Below the pieces are notes generated by a model that ran no database searches, was not told the origin of the DNA, and worked only from the letters and a program-made list of their open reading frames with translations. From an uncultured Oscillospiraceae bacterium (lineage in GTDB: Bacteria; Bacillota; Clostridia; Oscillospirales; Oscillospiraceae): a stretch of DNA of 64,000 bases. Shown in pieces: positions 49,914-57,925 of this stretch. Position numbers and translations under genes: made by a program. Position 1 is the first letter of the stretch. The number at the start of each line of letters is the position of its first letter. Location: positions 7,425 to 71,424 of the forward strand of contig CAKTHQ010000008.1 in assembly GCA_934565415.1 (NCBI GenBank). The letters are read 5' to 3'.

Positions 49914-50609
49914 TTATAAAAAGGTTCTTCGCTCAATGCTTTCCTTGGCCGGGCGGCAAATAGCCAAAAAGATCAGCGCCCCGCCCATCAGTACCAGGGC
50001 AACCAACGGATACCAGGACCAGCCGTAGAACCTGGGCAGCCGGAAGGTAACGGTCATCAGGTATTCCATCAGCGGCAAGAAGGCCCCGACGGCAATCAGC
50101 GCCCCGCCGTAGATATACAAAAGCTTTCCCCGGGTGTACCGGGCCAGGACCACCACCGCCGTAACGAGAATTCCCAAAAAGCCCACCACCGGGAAGGCAA
50201 AGCTCAGAAACCAGCCGCCGTGCAGGGCCAGATCGATATACAGCACATACAGTCCCGCCGCCACAAAGGTGGCCGGCACAAACACCACGGGATTGGGATG
50301 CTGGAACCATTGGGGCAGCACCGCCGCAATATACAGCAGCGCAATGCCCCCCACCGCATAACCGGACCATGTCACCCGACGGTGAAGGCTCAGGTCACAA
50401 ATCAGCGTTACAAGGATGGGCACCAGCAGCAGAATGGTCACCACGCCCAGGGCGGCCTTTTTCTCCACCTTCATGTTGGGGTACCGGTCCTCCGGGTACA
50501 GAGGCGTTCCCTCCGGTCTGGGAATATCCGGATGGAAGGGCACCGTCCCGCATAAGGGGCACCGCTTTTCTCCGTCCGCCAGCTTGACGCCGCAGTTGAT
50601 ACAATACAT
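49914..50609 (-). CDS. DUF6320-type zinc-ribbon membrane protein
   Basis: 231 residues. An N-terminal zinc ribbon (MYCINCGVKLADGEKRCPLCG) is followed by a proline-rich stretch (PEGTPLYPEDRYP) and six hydrophobic segments from about residue 52 to 222. This matches the DUF6320 family, which in Clostridia is repeatedly found beside an alpha/beta hydrolase and a condensation-like acyltransferase. Its role is unknown, possibly membrane placement or sensing for the adjacent enzyme. It begins 10 bases after that enzyme's stop, in the same transcript. Its TGA overlaps nothing downstream. Confidence 0.75.
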   Translation of the reverse strand: MYCINCGVKLADGEKRCPLCGTVPFHPDIPRPEGTPLYPEDRYPNMKVEKKAALGVVTILLLVPILVTLICDLSLHRRVTWSGYAVGGIALLYIAAVLPQWFQHPNPVVFVPATFVAAGLYVLYIDLALHGGWFLSFAFPVVGFLGILVTAVVVLARYTRGKLLYIYGGALIAVGAFLPLMEYLMTVTFRLPRFYGWSWYPLVALVLMGGALIFLAICRPAKESIERRTFL

Positions 50610-50619
50610 CGTTTTTACC

Positions 50620-52782
50620 TCACTCTCTGCTGTTGCTCTGGACCTCCGCGCCCAGGCCTAAGTCCCGCAATACCCGGAAGAAATGGGCCTCCAGCTCCGG
50701 CTCCCGGATATTGCGGGTAAAGTTTACATACAGGTTTTCCCCATAGGAGATGGCGGCACAGTTCTGGGGGGCCGTAGCCTGGGCGCTGAGGATAAAGTCA
50801 AACCGCGTAACATAGGGCTTCATTTCCTCCGGCAGCCGCACCTGTCCCAGGTTGGACAAACACAGGCAGCATTTCTTTTCCCCCACTGCGTTGAACACCG
50901 TCCGCATAACCATGTTCTTTAAAAACAAGGGCATCACCCGTACCAGCATACTTCTTTCGCTGCTGACATTCACCGCAATGCGGCTACTCATAATTTTCGG
51001 GGTTACATCCAGCCCCAGCCGATGGTGCACCGCCTTGCAGATTTCCCCCATATCGTAACGGCCCAGCCGGGGATCAATTTCCGGGGTGGTATACAGGGCA
51101 AAGTTTCGCAGGGTTTTGCTTGGAAACAGGGACCGCAGGTTCACCGGCACCTGCACCCGGATGAGCTTTTGCCGCCGCAAACCGGGTACCTGCTCCTGCT
51201 GCATATCCTGCAGAGCCATCATCAGCGCCGCGCACAAGAAGGCCGTCAGGCTGACCCCGTAGCCGTGGGCCTTTTCCAGCACCTCTTTTGTGGAAAAACG
51301 GAAGCAGGTCACATTCAAGAATCCGTCGGTTTCCGGGGTGCCCTGGGGCCGCCAGGCGTTGTTCTCCCGGCGGCTGGCGTTCACGTTTCCCGCATATTTC
51401 TGGAAGCTGTCCTCCAGCTCCTCCTCCCGGGGAGCCTCCAGGCGGCCCAGTACCCCATCCGTTGCCGGAATGGATGTGCCGTACTTCTGCTGCAAGTATT
51501 CCGCCGTCAGGGATTTTAAGAAGACCAGGCCTCCGTTTCCGTCGGTCACCGCATGGAAAAACTCCACGGCAATGCGGTTTTCATAGGCGACGACCCGAAA
51601 GGCACAGCTGCTGATTTCCCGGCGGCTCATGCGGGTAACAGGATAGCTGCTCTCCTCCCGGACCTTAGGGGCAGCACTCAGCTGCTGCAAATAGTACCAA
51701 AAAAGCCCCCTCCGCAGCCGGACACACATGGACGGGAACCGGCGCACCGTTACATCCAGGGCCGATTGCAAAACTCCTATGTCAATTTTTTCCGTCAGCG
51801 TTACGGAAAGGCGAAATACGTTGCTCCAGCTTTTTCGCAGCGCCGCCGGATAGATTTTTGCCGCGTTGTCCAGCCGCATCCACCGCAGCTTCCGCTCCGG
51901 GGAGAGATAGCGTGTCAGGAAAAGGTTGATCTTCCTCCAGTCCTCCCGGTCCTCCGCCAGACCGTAGAGCACATAGGCGTGCCACCGCTCCGGCCGGACA
52001 AAAAGCTGCACATTGCAGCCCGATTCCTTCAGCTTTTTATAGAGGTCCTCAGAGTCGCTGCACAGGATTTCGTCCCCGCCCGCAAACAAAAGCGTAGGGG
52101 GCATTCCGGTTAAATCCCCAAACAGGGGCGATACCAGGGGATTTTCCGGCGTATCGGTGTAGCATTCGGCATAAAAGGCCAGCTGCTCTTTGGAAAGGGA
52201 CACATCCCGTTCCAGGTTCCGCTCAAAGCTTTCTCCGGACAGGGTCAGGTCCGTCCAGGGAGAAATGGCAATAATGCTCCCGGGAAGCGGAAGCCCCTCC
52301 TGCCGCAAAAACTGGCACAGGCAGAAGCACAGGCCGCCGCCGGCGCTTTCTCCGCAGAGGGTAATTTTTTTAGGGTCGTAGCCCTTTTTCAAAAGGTACC
52401 GGTAGCTTGCCTCCGCATCTTCTACCGCCGCCGGGAACCTGTTCTCCGGTGCCAGGCGGTAGGCGGCAACAAACACCTTGGCCCCGCATTCATCCGCCAG
52501 CACCGCCCCAAAGCCCAGAGCATACTCCAGTCCCCCGCAGGTATAGCCGCCGCCATGGAGATAAAGGATTGCTCCGTCCCGCCTGGGATCCTGGGGCAGC
52601 ACCCAGGCACCGTGAAAGTTGGGAAAATCATGTTTTTTCACCCGCACATGACCGTGCCGGGTCCCTCGCATAATCTCTCCCACGGCATTTTGCCCTTTCC
52701 GGCTGGCTTCCAGCGAGCAGTTTACCAGCATGGGCTTCATATGCGCCAGCTGCTCCCGCACCGTCTTTGCAGATAATTGCAT
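50620..52782 (-). CDS. Fused alpha/beta hydrolase and condensation-like acyltransferase
   Basis: 720 residues with two enzyme units. Residues 1-300 are an HSL/AB-hydrolase-3 esterase: oxyanion motif LYLHGGGYTCGG, nucleophile elbow CGESAGGG, acid region FAGGDEILCSDSED and catalytic His in ERWHAYV. Residues about 310-720 resemble PapA/alcohol acetyltransferase or NRPS condensation domains, with the catalytic HxxxDG in FFHAVTDGNGG. VQVPVNLRSLFPSKTLRNFA also fits that group. In other genomes these are generally separate genes, I believe. Together they may make and cut an acyl ester on a lipid or polyketide-like substrate. The start follows AGGAGAAGAAGACC. Confidence 0.82.
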   Translation of the reverse strand: MQLSAKTVREQLAHMKPMLVNCSLEASRKGQNAVGEIMRGTRHGHVRVKKHDFPNFHGAWVLPQDPRRDGAILYLHGGGYTCGGLEYALGFGAVLADECGAKVFVAAYRLAPENRFPAAVEDAEASYRYLLKKGYDPKKITLCGESAGGGLCFCLCQFLRQEGLPLPGSIIAISPWTDLTLSGESFERNLERDVSLSKEQLAFYAECYTDTPENPLVSPLFGDLTGMPPTLLFAGGDEILCSDSEDLYKKLKESGCNVQLFVRPERWHAYVLYGLAEDREDWRKINLFLTRYLSPERKLRWMRLDNAAKIYPAALRKSWSNVFRLSVTLTEKIDIGVLQSALDVTVRRFPSMCVRLRRGLFWYYLQQLSAAPKVREESSYPVTRMSRREISSCAFRVVAYENRIAVEFFHAVTDGNGGLVFLKSLTAEYLQQKYGTSIPATDGVLGRLEAPREEELEDSFQKYAGNVNASRRENNAWRPQGTPETDGFLNVTCFRFSTKEVLEKAHGYGVSLTAFLCAALMMALQDMQQEQVPGLRRQKLIRVQVPVNLRSLFPSKTLRNFALYTTPEIDPRLGRYDMGEICKAVHHRLGLDVTPKIMSSRIAVNVSSERSMLVRVMPLFLKNMVMRTVFNAVGEKKCCLCLSNLGQVRLPEEMKPYVTRFDFILSAQATAPQNCAAISYGENLYVNFTRNIREPELEAHFFRVLRDLGLGAEVQSNSRE

Positions 52783-53146
52783 GGTCTTCTTCTCCTATTC
52801 CTTCCGCATTCGTCCGTTCGTTTCCACAAAGTATACCACCCATTTTGCTTTCTTGCAACCTCCCGCCAAAACTTTCGTCTCTACCGGCAGGAGAATCGGA
52901 GGAACAGCAGCAAAAACACCTGCTCCGCAATGGTAGAAGCAGGTGCTTTTGGTATTCCTTAGAAAACATACTTTCTGTCACTTGGATATGCGCCAGGACA
53001 TTTCCAATGCTGCCGGGGAAATTGACACTGCAGTGGGGCCGTTTTGGGTTTTCTAATCGAAATAAAATATAAAATTGAACGGCGGCTGCTTTTGATCCTC
53101 TTCCGGAAATTTTACTTCCCGAAATCCGTGGAAGATTCCGGTAATA
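52783..53146. other. Intergenic region without recognised gene
   Basis: It contains the upstream region of the hydrolase-acyltransferase gene and a hairpin at 52917-52945. From 52960 to 53146 I see no gene, tRNA or clear repeat; short AT-rich patches (53055-53080) occur without a convincing promoter pair. Confidence 0.4.
52912..52949 (-). terminator. Terminator downstream of the amino-acid ABC operon
   Basis: CACCTGCT (52917-52924) and AGCAGGTG (52938-52945) form a perfect 8-bp stem with a 13-base loop. The minus strand is followed by five Ts, the plus strand by CTTTTGG. It lies about 200 bases after the cytidylate-kinase-like gene. Confidence 0.75.
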
Positions 53147-53737
53147 CTACAATCCGAAATGCTGACGGGCGACACCGCACAGGAGCTCCGCTGCCTGTGG
53201 AACGGTGAAGCGGGCCGCATTTAAAAGGATGTGGCTGTAATCGTCCGGCCCGCAGCCGCCGTATTCCCGGTGGTATTGCTCCCGGCTTTTGTCGATCCGG
53301 TCAATCATTTTCCGGGCCGTTCGCTCGTCCATCTCCAATTGTTCCAAACAGACCCGGAGCCTGTATTCATAGGGCGCATAAACCCGGATGTTCAGGGTAT
53401 CGGTCCGGTCCCGCAGGACGGCATCGGCACACCGGCCCACAATAATGCAGCTCTCCCTCTGGGCCAGATCCCGGATAATGTTGGACTGGGTTTGAAACAG
53501 TTCGTCCTGCACACTGAGTGCACCGGTACCCAGGGGATAAAGGCTGCGGAAGAAGCTGGAGCTGTGGGTATCCTCGGAATCACTGACTTCCCGGACGGAA
53601 AGGCCCAGGCGGGCGGCAGTGGCCTCTACAATGTCCCGATCGTAGAATTCAATGCCCAGCTCCCGACTCATGGCCTGGGCAATGGGGCGCCCGTTGCTGG
53701 CAAACTGGCGGGTAAGCGTAATCACAAAATGTTTCAT
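53147..53737 (-). CDS. Cytidylate kinase-like family protein
   Basis: 196 residues, like the short cytidylate-kinase-like proteins frequent in Clostridia. The fold markers are RQFASNGRPIAQAMSRELGIEFYDRDIVE at the N-terminus, IIVGRCADAVL in the middle, and YRLRVCLEQLEMDERTARKMIDRIDKSR, a lid-like helix. The P-loop, normally GSGGR, reads ASNGR, so phosphate binding may be altered. Substrate unknown. Its start overlaps the end of the ABC permease gene by 4 bases, so it is made together with the transporter. It is the last gene of the operon. Confidence 0.75.
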   Translation of the reverse strand: MKHFVITLTRQFASNGRPIAQAMSRELGIEFYDRDIVEATAARLGLSVREVSDSEDTHSSSFFRSLYPLGTGALSVQDELFQTQSNIIRDLAQRESCIIVGRCADAVLRDRTDTLNIRVYAPYEYRLRVCLEQLEMDERTARKMIDRIDKSREQYHREYGGCGPDDYSHILLNAARFTVPQAAELLCGVARQHFGL

Positions 53738-54489
53738 GCGGCGGCCTCCTGTTTTTTGGGCTTGCGCTTCTGCATTTTCCGCACGGTGCAGGACAGCGCA
53801 AAATTGATGACAAAATAAATTACAAAGGCCAGGCCGAACAGAACAAATACATCGGAAACCATCTGCCGCCCCACGCCGTTGAACATATTGGAGGTAGCAA
53901 GAATTTTCCGGACCCGGCTCATAAGCTCAATGCAGGCCAGGTTTGCCAGATAGCTGGAATCCTTAATGGTGGAAATAACCTGACTCAGCAGGGTAGGCAC
54001 AACGGCCCGATAGGCCTGGGGCAGGATGATGCAGCGCATAGTCTGTACCGTGGAGAATCCCTGGGAATGGGCTGCCTCAAATTGCCCTTTGGGAATGGCA
54101 TTCAGGCCGCCCCGAATGATCTCGGCAATGATGGAGGATTCAAACAGCACCAAAGCAACCACAGCCCGGAACAGAATCTTCATCTCCACACTGGTAAGCC
54201 CCCACATCTTTCTGGCAAAAAACCGGGGACAGGGACAGGCCACCAGGCAGATAAAAATCCACAGGAGCAGGGGGGTATTTCGAAAAATCTCGATGTACAC
54301 CGCCGAAATCCAGCCGAAAATCCGGCTTTTCCCATGGCAATAATTCCGGAGCAGCGCCAAAATACTGCCGAGAACAATGCTGATTACCACAGCCAAAACC
54401 GATAAAACCAGGGTAAACGCAACCCCCTTGCCGATGTAAGAAAGCACCCCGGGATACCCCAGAATGGAAAAGCTTGCCCTCCAGTTCAT
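53734..54489 (-). CDS. Polar amino-acid ABC transporter permease
   Basis: 251 residues, HisM/GlnP type. Five or so membrane segments and the ATPase-contact EAA loop AHSQGFSTVQTMRCIILPQAYR are clear, with IRGGLNAIPKGQFEAAHSQG before it. It forms the channel with the neighbouring permease. The C-terminus is basic (RKMQKRKPKKQEAAA). It starts one base after the stop of the other permease and ends overlapping the kinase-like gene. Confidence 0.92.
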   Translation of the reverse strand: MNWRASFSILGYPGVLSYIGKGVAFTLVLSVLAVVISIVLGSILALLRNYCHGKSRIFGWISAVYIEIFRNTPLLLWIFICLVACPCPRFFARKMWGLTSVEMKILFRAVVALVLFESSIIAEIIRGGLNAIPKGQFEAAHSQGFSTVQTMRCIILPQAYRAVVPTLLSQVISTIKDSSYLANLACIELMSRVRKILATSNMFNGVGRQMVSDVFVLFGLAFVIYFVINFALSCTVRKMQKRKPKKQEAAA

Positions 54490-55197
54490 TTATGCCGCCT
54501 CCTTCAGATGCTGCTGGGACTCCCGGCGCTTCAGCACAGTTTCCCAGCGGGTTGCCAAATGGCTCAGCGGGTAACAAATACAGAAAAACAGCAAACCGCA
54601 GAGCACATAGGCCGGCGCATAGGCGCCGCCGGTACTGGCGCCGGTAACAAAGCTGTAGGTCAGGCTAATCAAATCCGCACCGCCAACAATGTACAGGCAG
54701 CTGGTATTTTTGATGAGATTGACCATCTGGTTGACCATCGGCGGCAGAATAATCTTGATGCTCTGGGGCAGGATAATTCGCTGCATAGTAGAAAAATAGC
54801 CGAAGCCCTGGCTTTGGGCCGCTTCAAACTGGCCCCTGGAAATGGCCGCAATGCCAGCCCGGACAACCTCAGCCATATAAGCCCCTGTGTAAACCCCCAG
54901 GGAAACAATGCCTGTGGCGATGATATCCGTCTTAATCCCGGAAAACGCCAGTACATAGTACAAAAAGCACATTTGCAATACAACGGGGGTATTCTGAATG
55001 CATTCCACATACACTCTGGCCGCCGCCCGGAGCAGTTTTTTCCCGGAAGATGCCATCAGCCCGAAAACGAAACCCAGAAACAGCGCCAGAAGCAGCGCCG
55101 CCGCGGCAGTGCGCAGGGTATTTCCAAAGCCTGTCAGGAATGTCGCCCGATAAGTCCACAGCTTTTGCCAGGCCGCCGGGGAAAATAGTTCATCCAT
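54490..55197 (-). CDS. Polar amino-acid ABC transporter permease
   Basis: 235 residues, same family as the next gene, with the EAA loop AQSQGFGYFSTMQRIILPQSIK and VRAGIAAISRGQFEAAQSQG. The start at 55197 (MDELFSP) follows GGAGGTTATAG; an in-frame ATG 27 bases upstream overlaps that site. It is separated from the binding-protein gene by 123 bases holding a perfect 15-bp hairpin, a common place for differential mRNA stability, so less permease than binding protein should be made. Confidence 0.92.
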   Translation of the reverse strand: MDELFSPAAWQKLWTYRATFLTGFGNTLRTAAAALLLALFLGFVFGLMASSGKKLLRAAARVYVECIQNTPVVLQMCFLYYVLAFSGIKTDIIATGIVSLGVYTGAYMAEVVRAGIAAISRGQFEAAQSQGFGYFSTMQRIILPQSIKIILPPMVNQMVNLIKNTSCLYIVGGADLISLTYSFVTGASTGGAYAPAYVLCGLLFFCICYPLSHLATRWETVLKRRESQQHLKEAA

Positions 55198-55275
55198 TCT
55201 ATAACCTCCATTCGATGGGAACATTGAGAAAATCCTCCGTACCTGCGGGGGCGCTTCTCAACATTTCCGGAAACC

Positions 55276-55311
55276 GGGACTGTTGCAAAAAACGGATTTT
55301 GCAACAGTCCC
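55276..55311. repeat. Perfect 15-bp inverted repeat between binding-protein and permease genes
   Basis: GGGACTGTTGCAAAA and its exact complement flank a 6-base loop (AACGGA). There is no U-run beyond either end. As RNA it would be a strong intercistronic hairpin. The arm also resembles, from memory, terminal repeats of some insertion sequences (the IS26-type GGCACTGTTGCAAA differs at one base), so it may be a remnant or miniature element. Confidence 0.7.
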
Positions 55312-55320
55312 ACGGAAAAA

Positions 55321-56217
55321 TCAGCCCAGGTTGTACTCCGCAATCCAGCCGTCGATGGTACCGTCGGCCAGCTTGCTCTGAATAAAGTCCTCACAGTAGG
55401 TGCTGAAGCCGCTGCCTTTCTTGGTGGCAATGCCGTATTCCTGGGGCGCAAATTCATCCGCAATATAGCTGCGTCCCTCGGTCTTGTAGACAGCCAGGAT
55501 GGATTTATCCACACAGAATGCATCCACCTGTCCGGCAGCCAGGGCGGTGGAGATGCCGGGGTAATCATCAAACTGCTGGAAGGAGATACCGTCTTTCCAG
55601 GTAGCAGGGTCGAAGGTGTCCTTATCAAAACCGGTGCCGTCCAGAACCCCCGCATCAATCATCGCCGCGGTAAGCGCCCGGGCGGAGGTGGATCCGGAGG
55701 ACACGCCAACCAGCTTACCCTTCAGATCCGCCAGAGTTTTGATCCCGGAGGCATCCTCCACAAGGACAGTGACATGGTCCGTATAGTAGGGCGTAGTAAA
55801 GTCCCAGCTCTGCTTCCGCTCGTCGGTTATGGTAAAGGTTGCCAGCACGCAGTCAATGTCTCCGGAATCCAGCAGTTCGGTGCGGGTTGCTGCGGTAACA
55901 GTGGTAAATTCCACATCCACGCCCAGCTGGTCGGCCAGGGCCTTGGCAATGTCAATTTCCATGCCGGAATATTCCCCGGTAATAGGGTCCTGATAACCAA
56001 AGCCAATTACGGCATTTTTAACGCCAACCCGAAGAACCCCACGGTCTACGATTGCCTGTACATCAGCATCCAGCCCCTCGACTGCCGTGGTGCCCGCAGG
56101 CGATGCATCGGCGGCGGCAGCGGTGGTTTCGGCAGGTGCGGCGGCGCCGCAGGCGGTCAGGCCCATCAGGGTCAGTGCAGCAAGTGTACCTGCAAGAAGT
56201 TTGGTCCATTTTTTCAT
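55321..56217 (-). CDS. Amino-acid ABC transporter substrate-binding lipoprotein
   Basis: 298 residues. The signal MKKWTKLLAGTLAALTLMGLTAC ends in a lipobox, with C23 lipidated. After an Ala/Thr-rich linker the periplasmic-binding-type-3 fold begins at ILRVGVKNAVIGFGYQDP, with GMEIDIAKALADQLGVDVEFT, the ligand segment TFTITDERKQSWDFTTPYYTD and VSSGSTSARAL. It delivers a polar amino acid, perhaps glutamate/aspartate or glutamine, to the two permeases. It comes after the ATPase gene, spaced 52 bases, behind GAGGAGGAAACGAAA. Confidence 0.92.
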   Translation of the reverse strand: MKKWTKLLAGTLAALTLMGLTACGAAAPAETTAAAADASPAGTTAVEGLDADVQAIVDRGVLRVGVKNAVIGFGYQDPITGEYSGMEIDIAKALADQLGVDVEFTTVTAATRTELLDSGDIDCVLATFTITDERKQSWDFTTPYYTDHVTVLVEDASGIKTLADLKGKLVGVSSGSTSARALTAAMIDAGVLDGTGFDKDTFDPATWKDGISFQQFDDYPGISTALAAGQVDAFCVDKSILAVYKTEGRSYIADEFAPQEYGIATKKGSGFSTYCEDFIQSKLADGTIDGWIAEYNLG

Positions 56218-56269
56218 TTTCGTTTCCTCCTCATGGAATATCTATCCCAGGCCCTTTGGCCGGAATATT

Positions 56270-57004
56270 CTAGTGCTTCAGGATTTTCCCCAGGAATTGC
56301 CGGACTCTGGGATTTTGAGCGTTTTCAAAGAAATGCTCCGGGGTACCCTCTTCGATGATCTGTCCATCCGCCATAAAAACGATGCGGTCCGCAACCTTCC
56401 GGGCAAAGCCCATTTCATGGGTGACAACCACCATTGTAATGTTTTCCGAGGCCAGCTTTGTCATGACATCCAGCACCTCCTGAATGGTTTCCGGGTCCAG
56501 AGCGCTGGTAGGCTCGTCAAACAGGATGATTCGGGATTGGCAGCACAGCGCCCGGGCTATGGCAATCCGCTGCTGTTGGCCGCCGGAAAGCGTTGCCGGA
56601 TAAACCTGCGCCTTATCCCTTAGCCCAACCACATCCAGGTAGTGGTAAGCCAACGCCTCCGCCTCTTCCCGGGACTTATGGTGCAGCTTCATGGGGGCTA
56701 AGGTCAGATTTTTCAAGACCGTCATATGGGGATACAGGTTAAACTGCTGGAAAACCATACTCATATTGTCCCGGACCAGCTGCCGTTTGTTTTTGTGGGT
56801 CATCTCCTGTCCGGCAATAAACACCTTGCCGCTGGTGGGCTCCTCCAGGTAATTCATGCAGCGCACGGTGGTAGACTTTCCGCTGCCGGAAGGGCCGATG
56901 ATCACCAGTTTCTCCCCCTCCGCCACGGTCAGATCCACATCCTTCAGTACATGGAGATCACCGAACATTTTATTGACTTTTTCAAGCCGGATCATTTCAC
57001 TCAC
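56270..57004 (-). CDS. Polar amino-acid ABC transporter ATPase
   Basis: 244 residues, GlnQ/HisP type. Walker [11 protein letters not shown]-loop [18 protein letters not shown], signature [15 protein letters not shown], Walker [15 protein letters not shown] and the H-loop [10 protein letters not shown] are all intact. It energises import through the two permeases. It is the first gene of the operon, unusual only in that it precedes the binding protein. Its start lies about 20 bases after a leader terminator, so expression must pass that hairpin. Confidence 0.95.
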   Translation of the reverse strand: MSEMIRLEKVNKMFGDLHVLKDVDLTVAEGEKLVIIGPSGSGKSTTVRCMNYLEEPTSGKVFIAGQEMTHKNKRQLVRDNMSMVFQQFNLYPHMTVLKNLTLAPMKLHHKSREEAEALAYHYLDVVGLRDKAQVYPATLSGGQQQRIAIARALCCQSRIILFDEPTSALDPETIQEVLDVMTKLASENITMVVVTHEMGFARKVADRIVFMADGQIIEEGTPEHFFENAQNPRVRQFLGKILKH

Positions 57005-57017
57005 AACATATCACCTC

Positions 57018-57057
57018 AAAAAAGGACGCTCTGACTGTTGCTACAGTCAAAGCGTCC
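57018..57057 (-). terminator. Terminator in the leader of the amino-acid ABC operon
   Basis: On the minus strand GGACGCTTTGACTGT, loop AGCA, ACAGTCAGAGCGTCC (15 pairs, one G-U), then six Ts, only about 60 bases after the transcript start. A small ATTCCCC/GGGGAAT hairpin lies before it. No T-box, lysine or glycine riboswitch pattern was recognised. The layout is that of a transcription attenuator. Confidence 0.8.
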
Positions 57058-57106
57058 TTGCTTTGTCCTTTATTCATTCCCCTGGGGGAATCTTTGTATG
57101 GGCCCT

Positions 57107-57136
57107 ATTATACCTGCCCTTCCCGGGAAAAGTCAA
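57107..57136 (-). promoter_or_regulatory. Promoter of the amino-acid ABC operon
   Basis: TTGACT (57136-57131), 18-base spacer, TATAAT (57112-57107) on the minus strand. Strong, and placed just upstream of the leader terminator. Confidence 0.85.
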
Positions 57137-57228
57137 TACGGGGAACCGCCAATTATTTCTCTCGTGGACAAATGTCTTTTGTGAAAGGTTAACAAATTTA
57201 GGACTTAAAACTTCAAAGTCCGAAATAG

Positions 57229-57375
57229 TGTACCTTTAAAAATCAAAATCTCTTGCAACTGACAGAAACAGAGCTTCGTGAAGCGTTCCGCCGGGAGTTC
57301 CGCGCACTGGTTTCCATTTACGGAAAGCCCACAAAGCTGCCAGACTTTGCCGCGAAAGCAGGTATTGTTTTATGA
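57229..57375 (+). pseudogene. C-terminal remnant of an unknown protein
   Basis: An open frame without a start codon reads LLQLTETELREAFRREFRAL followed by VSIYGKPTKLPDFAAKAG and ends TTATGA. Its stop overlaps the next start (ATGA), as if two genes were once translationally coupled. No family was recognised. A TAG at 57226 closes the frame upstream. It marks the left edge of the AT-richer block, so the rest of the gene was probably lost at the junction. Confidence 0.4.
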
Positions 57376-57833
57376 ATTTGAAGATATCTTTTTCATGGAG
57401 CGGACTTGTGGTTTTTACGCTGCCCATGCTGATCAATATCGCCTATGCCATCTTTCCTCCAAGCGGAAAAGTAGAACAGACTGCGGCGGTGACACGTTGG
57501 ATTGAGGTGGTCGAGCAAATCAGCCGCTTTGCTTACTTACTCACCATTACGCTTTTGATCAGCCGGAAACCGTTCCATTTCCGAAGTGCATGGCTTTGCC
57601 TTGCTGCCTTTTTTCTGCTTTTGTACTACATCGTATGGATTCGCTACTTCGCAGGTGGGCGAGATATTGCGCTTCTAAACCGTCCGTTTCTCTTTGTGCC
57701 GATGCCGTTGGCGGTGTTCCCTGTGTTGTACTTTTTGTGCGCTGCCGTTTGGCTACACAATATTCCTGCCGTAATTTTGATGATGATTTTCGGCGCGGCG
57801 CATCTGACAGTGTCCATCCAATCATTTCGCTGA
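57372..57833 (+). CDS. Small polytopic membrane protein
   Basis: 153 residues with four hydrophobic segments (about 8-28, 47-65, 70-92 and 108-145). Charged turns hold WIEVVEQISRFAYLLTI and YFAGGRDIALLNRPFLFVP. I do not recognise a named family, although similar proteins next to TetR genes occur in Firmicutes. It begins inside the stop of an upstream remnant and ends about 20 bases before the -35 box of the TetR promoter. It might be a small integral membrane protein under a lost operon's control. Confidence 0.6.
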   Translation: MNLKISFSWSGLVVFTLPMLINIAYAIFPPSGKVEQTAAVTRWIEVVEQISRFAYLLTITLLISRKPFHFRSAWLCLAAFFLLLYYIVWIRYFAGGRDIALLNRPFLFVPMPLAVFPVLYFLCAAVWLHNIPAVILMMIFGAAHLTVSIQSFR

Positions 57834-57855
57834 TCAGGATATTTCCAAATCCCTC

Positions 57856-57904
57856 TTGACAGGTAACCGACCGGTTGCTATAATGGCAGTGACCGAACGG
57901 TTAC
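57856..57904 (+). promoter_or_regulatory. Consensus promoter with two TetR-type operators
   Basis: TTGACA (57856-57861), 17-base spacer, TATAAT (57879-57884). Two near-identical palindromes, AACCG-AC-CGGTT (57865-57876, inside the spacer) and ACCG-AA-CGGTTA (57892-57903, over the start region), surround the -10. They are the likely sites of autorepression by the TetR protein at 57926. Confidence 0.85.
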
Positions 57905-57925
57905 AGCGACTTAAGGAGTGAAATT

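Noticed and set aside
52960..53146. AT-rich patch checked for a tRNA or small RNA gene
   Set aside because: No cloverleaf, no promoter-terminator pair and no conserved motif could be recognised.
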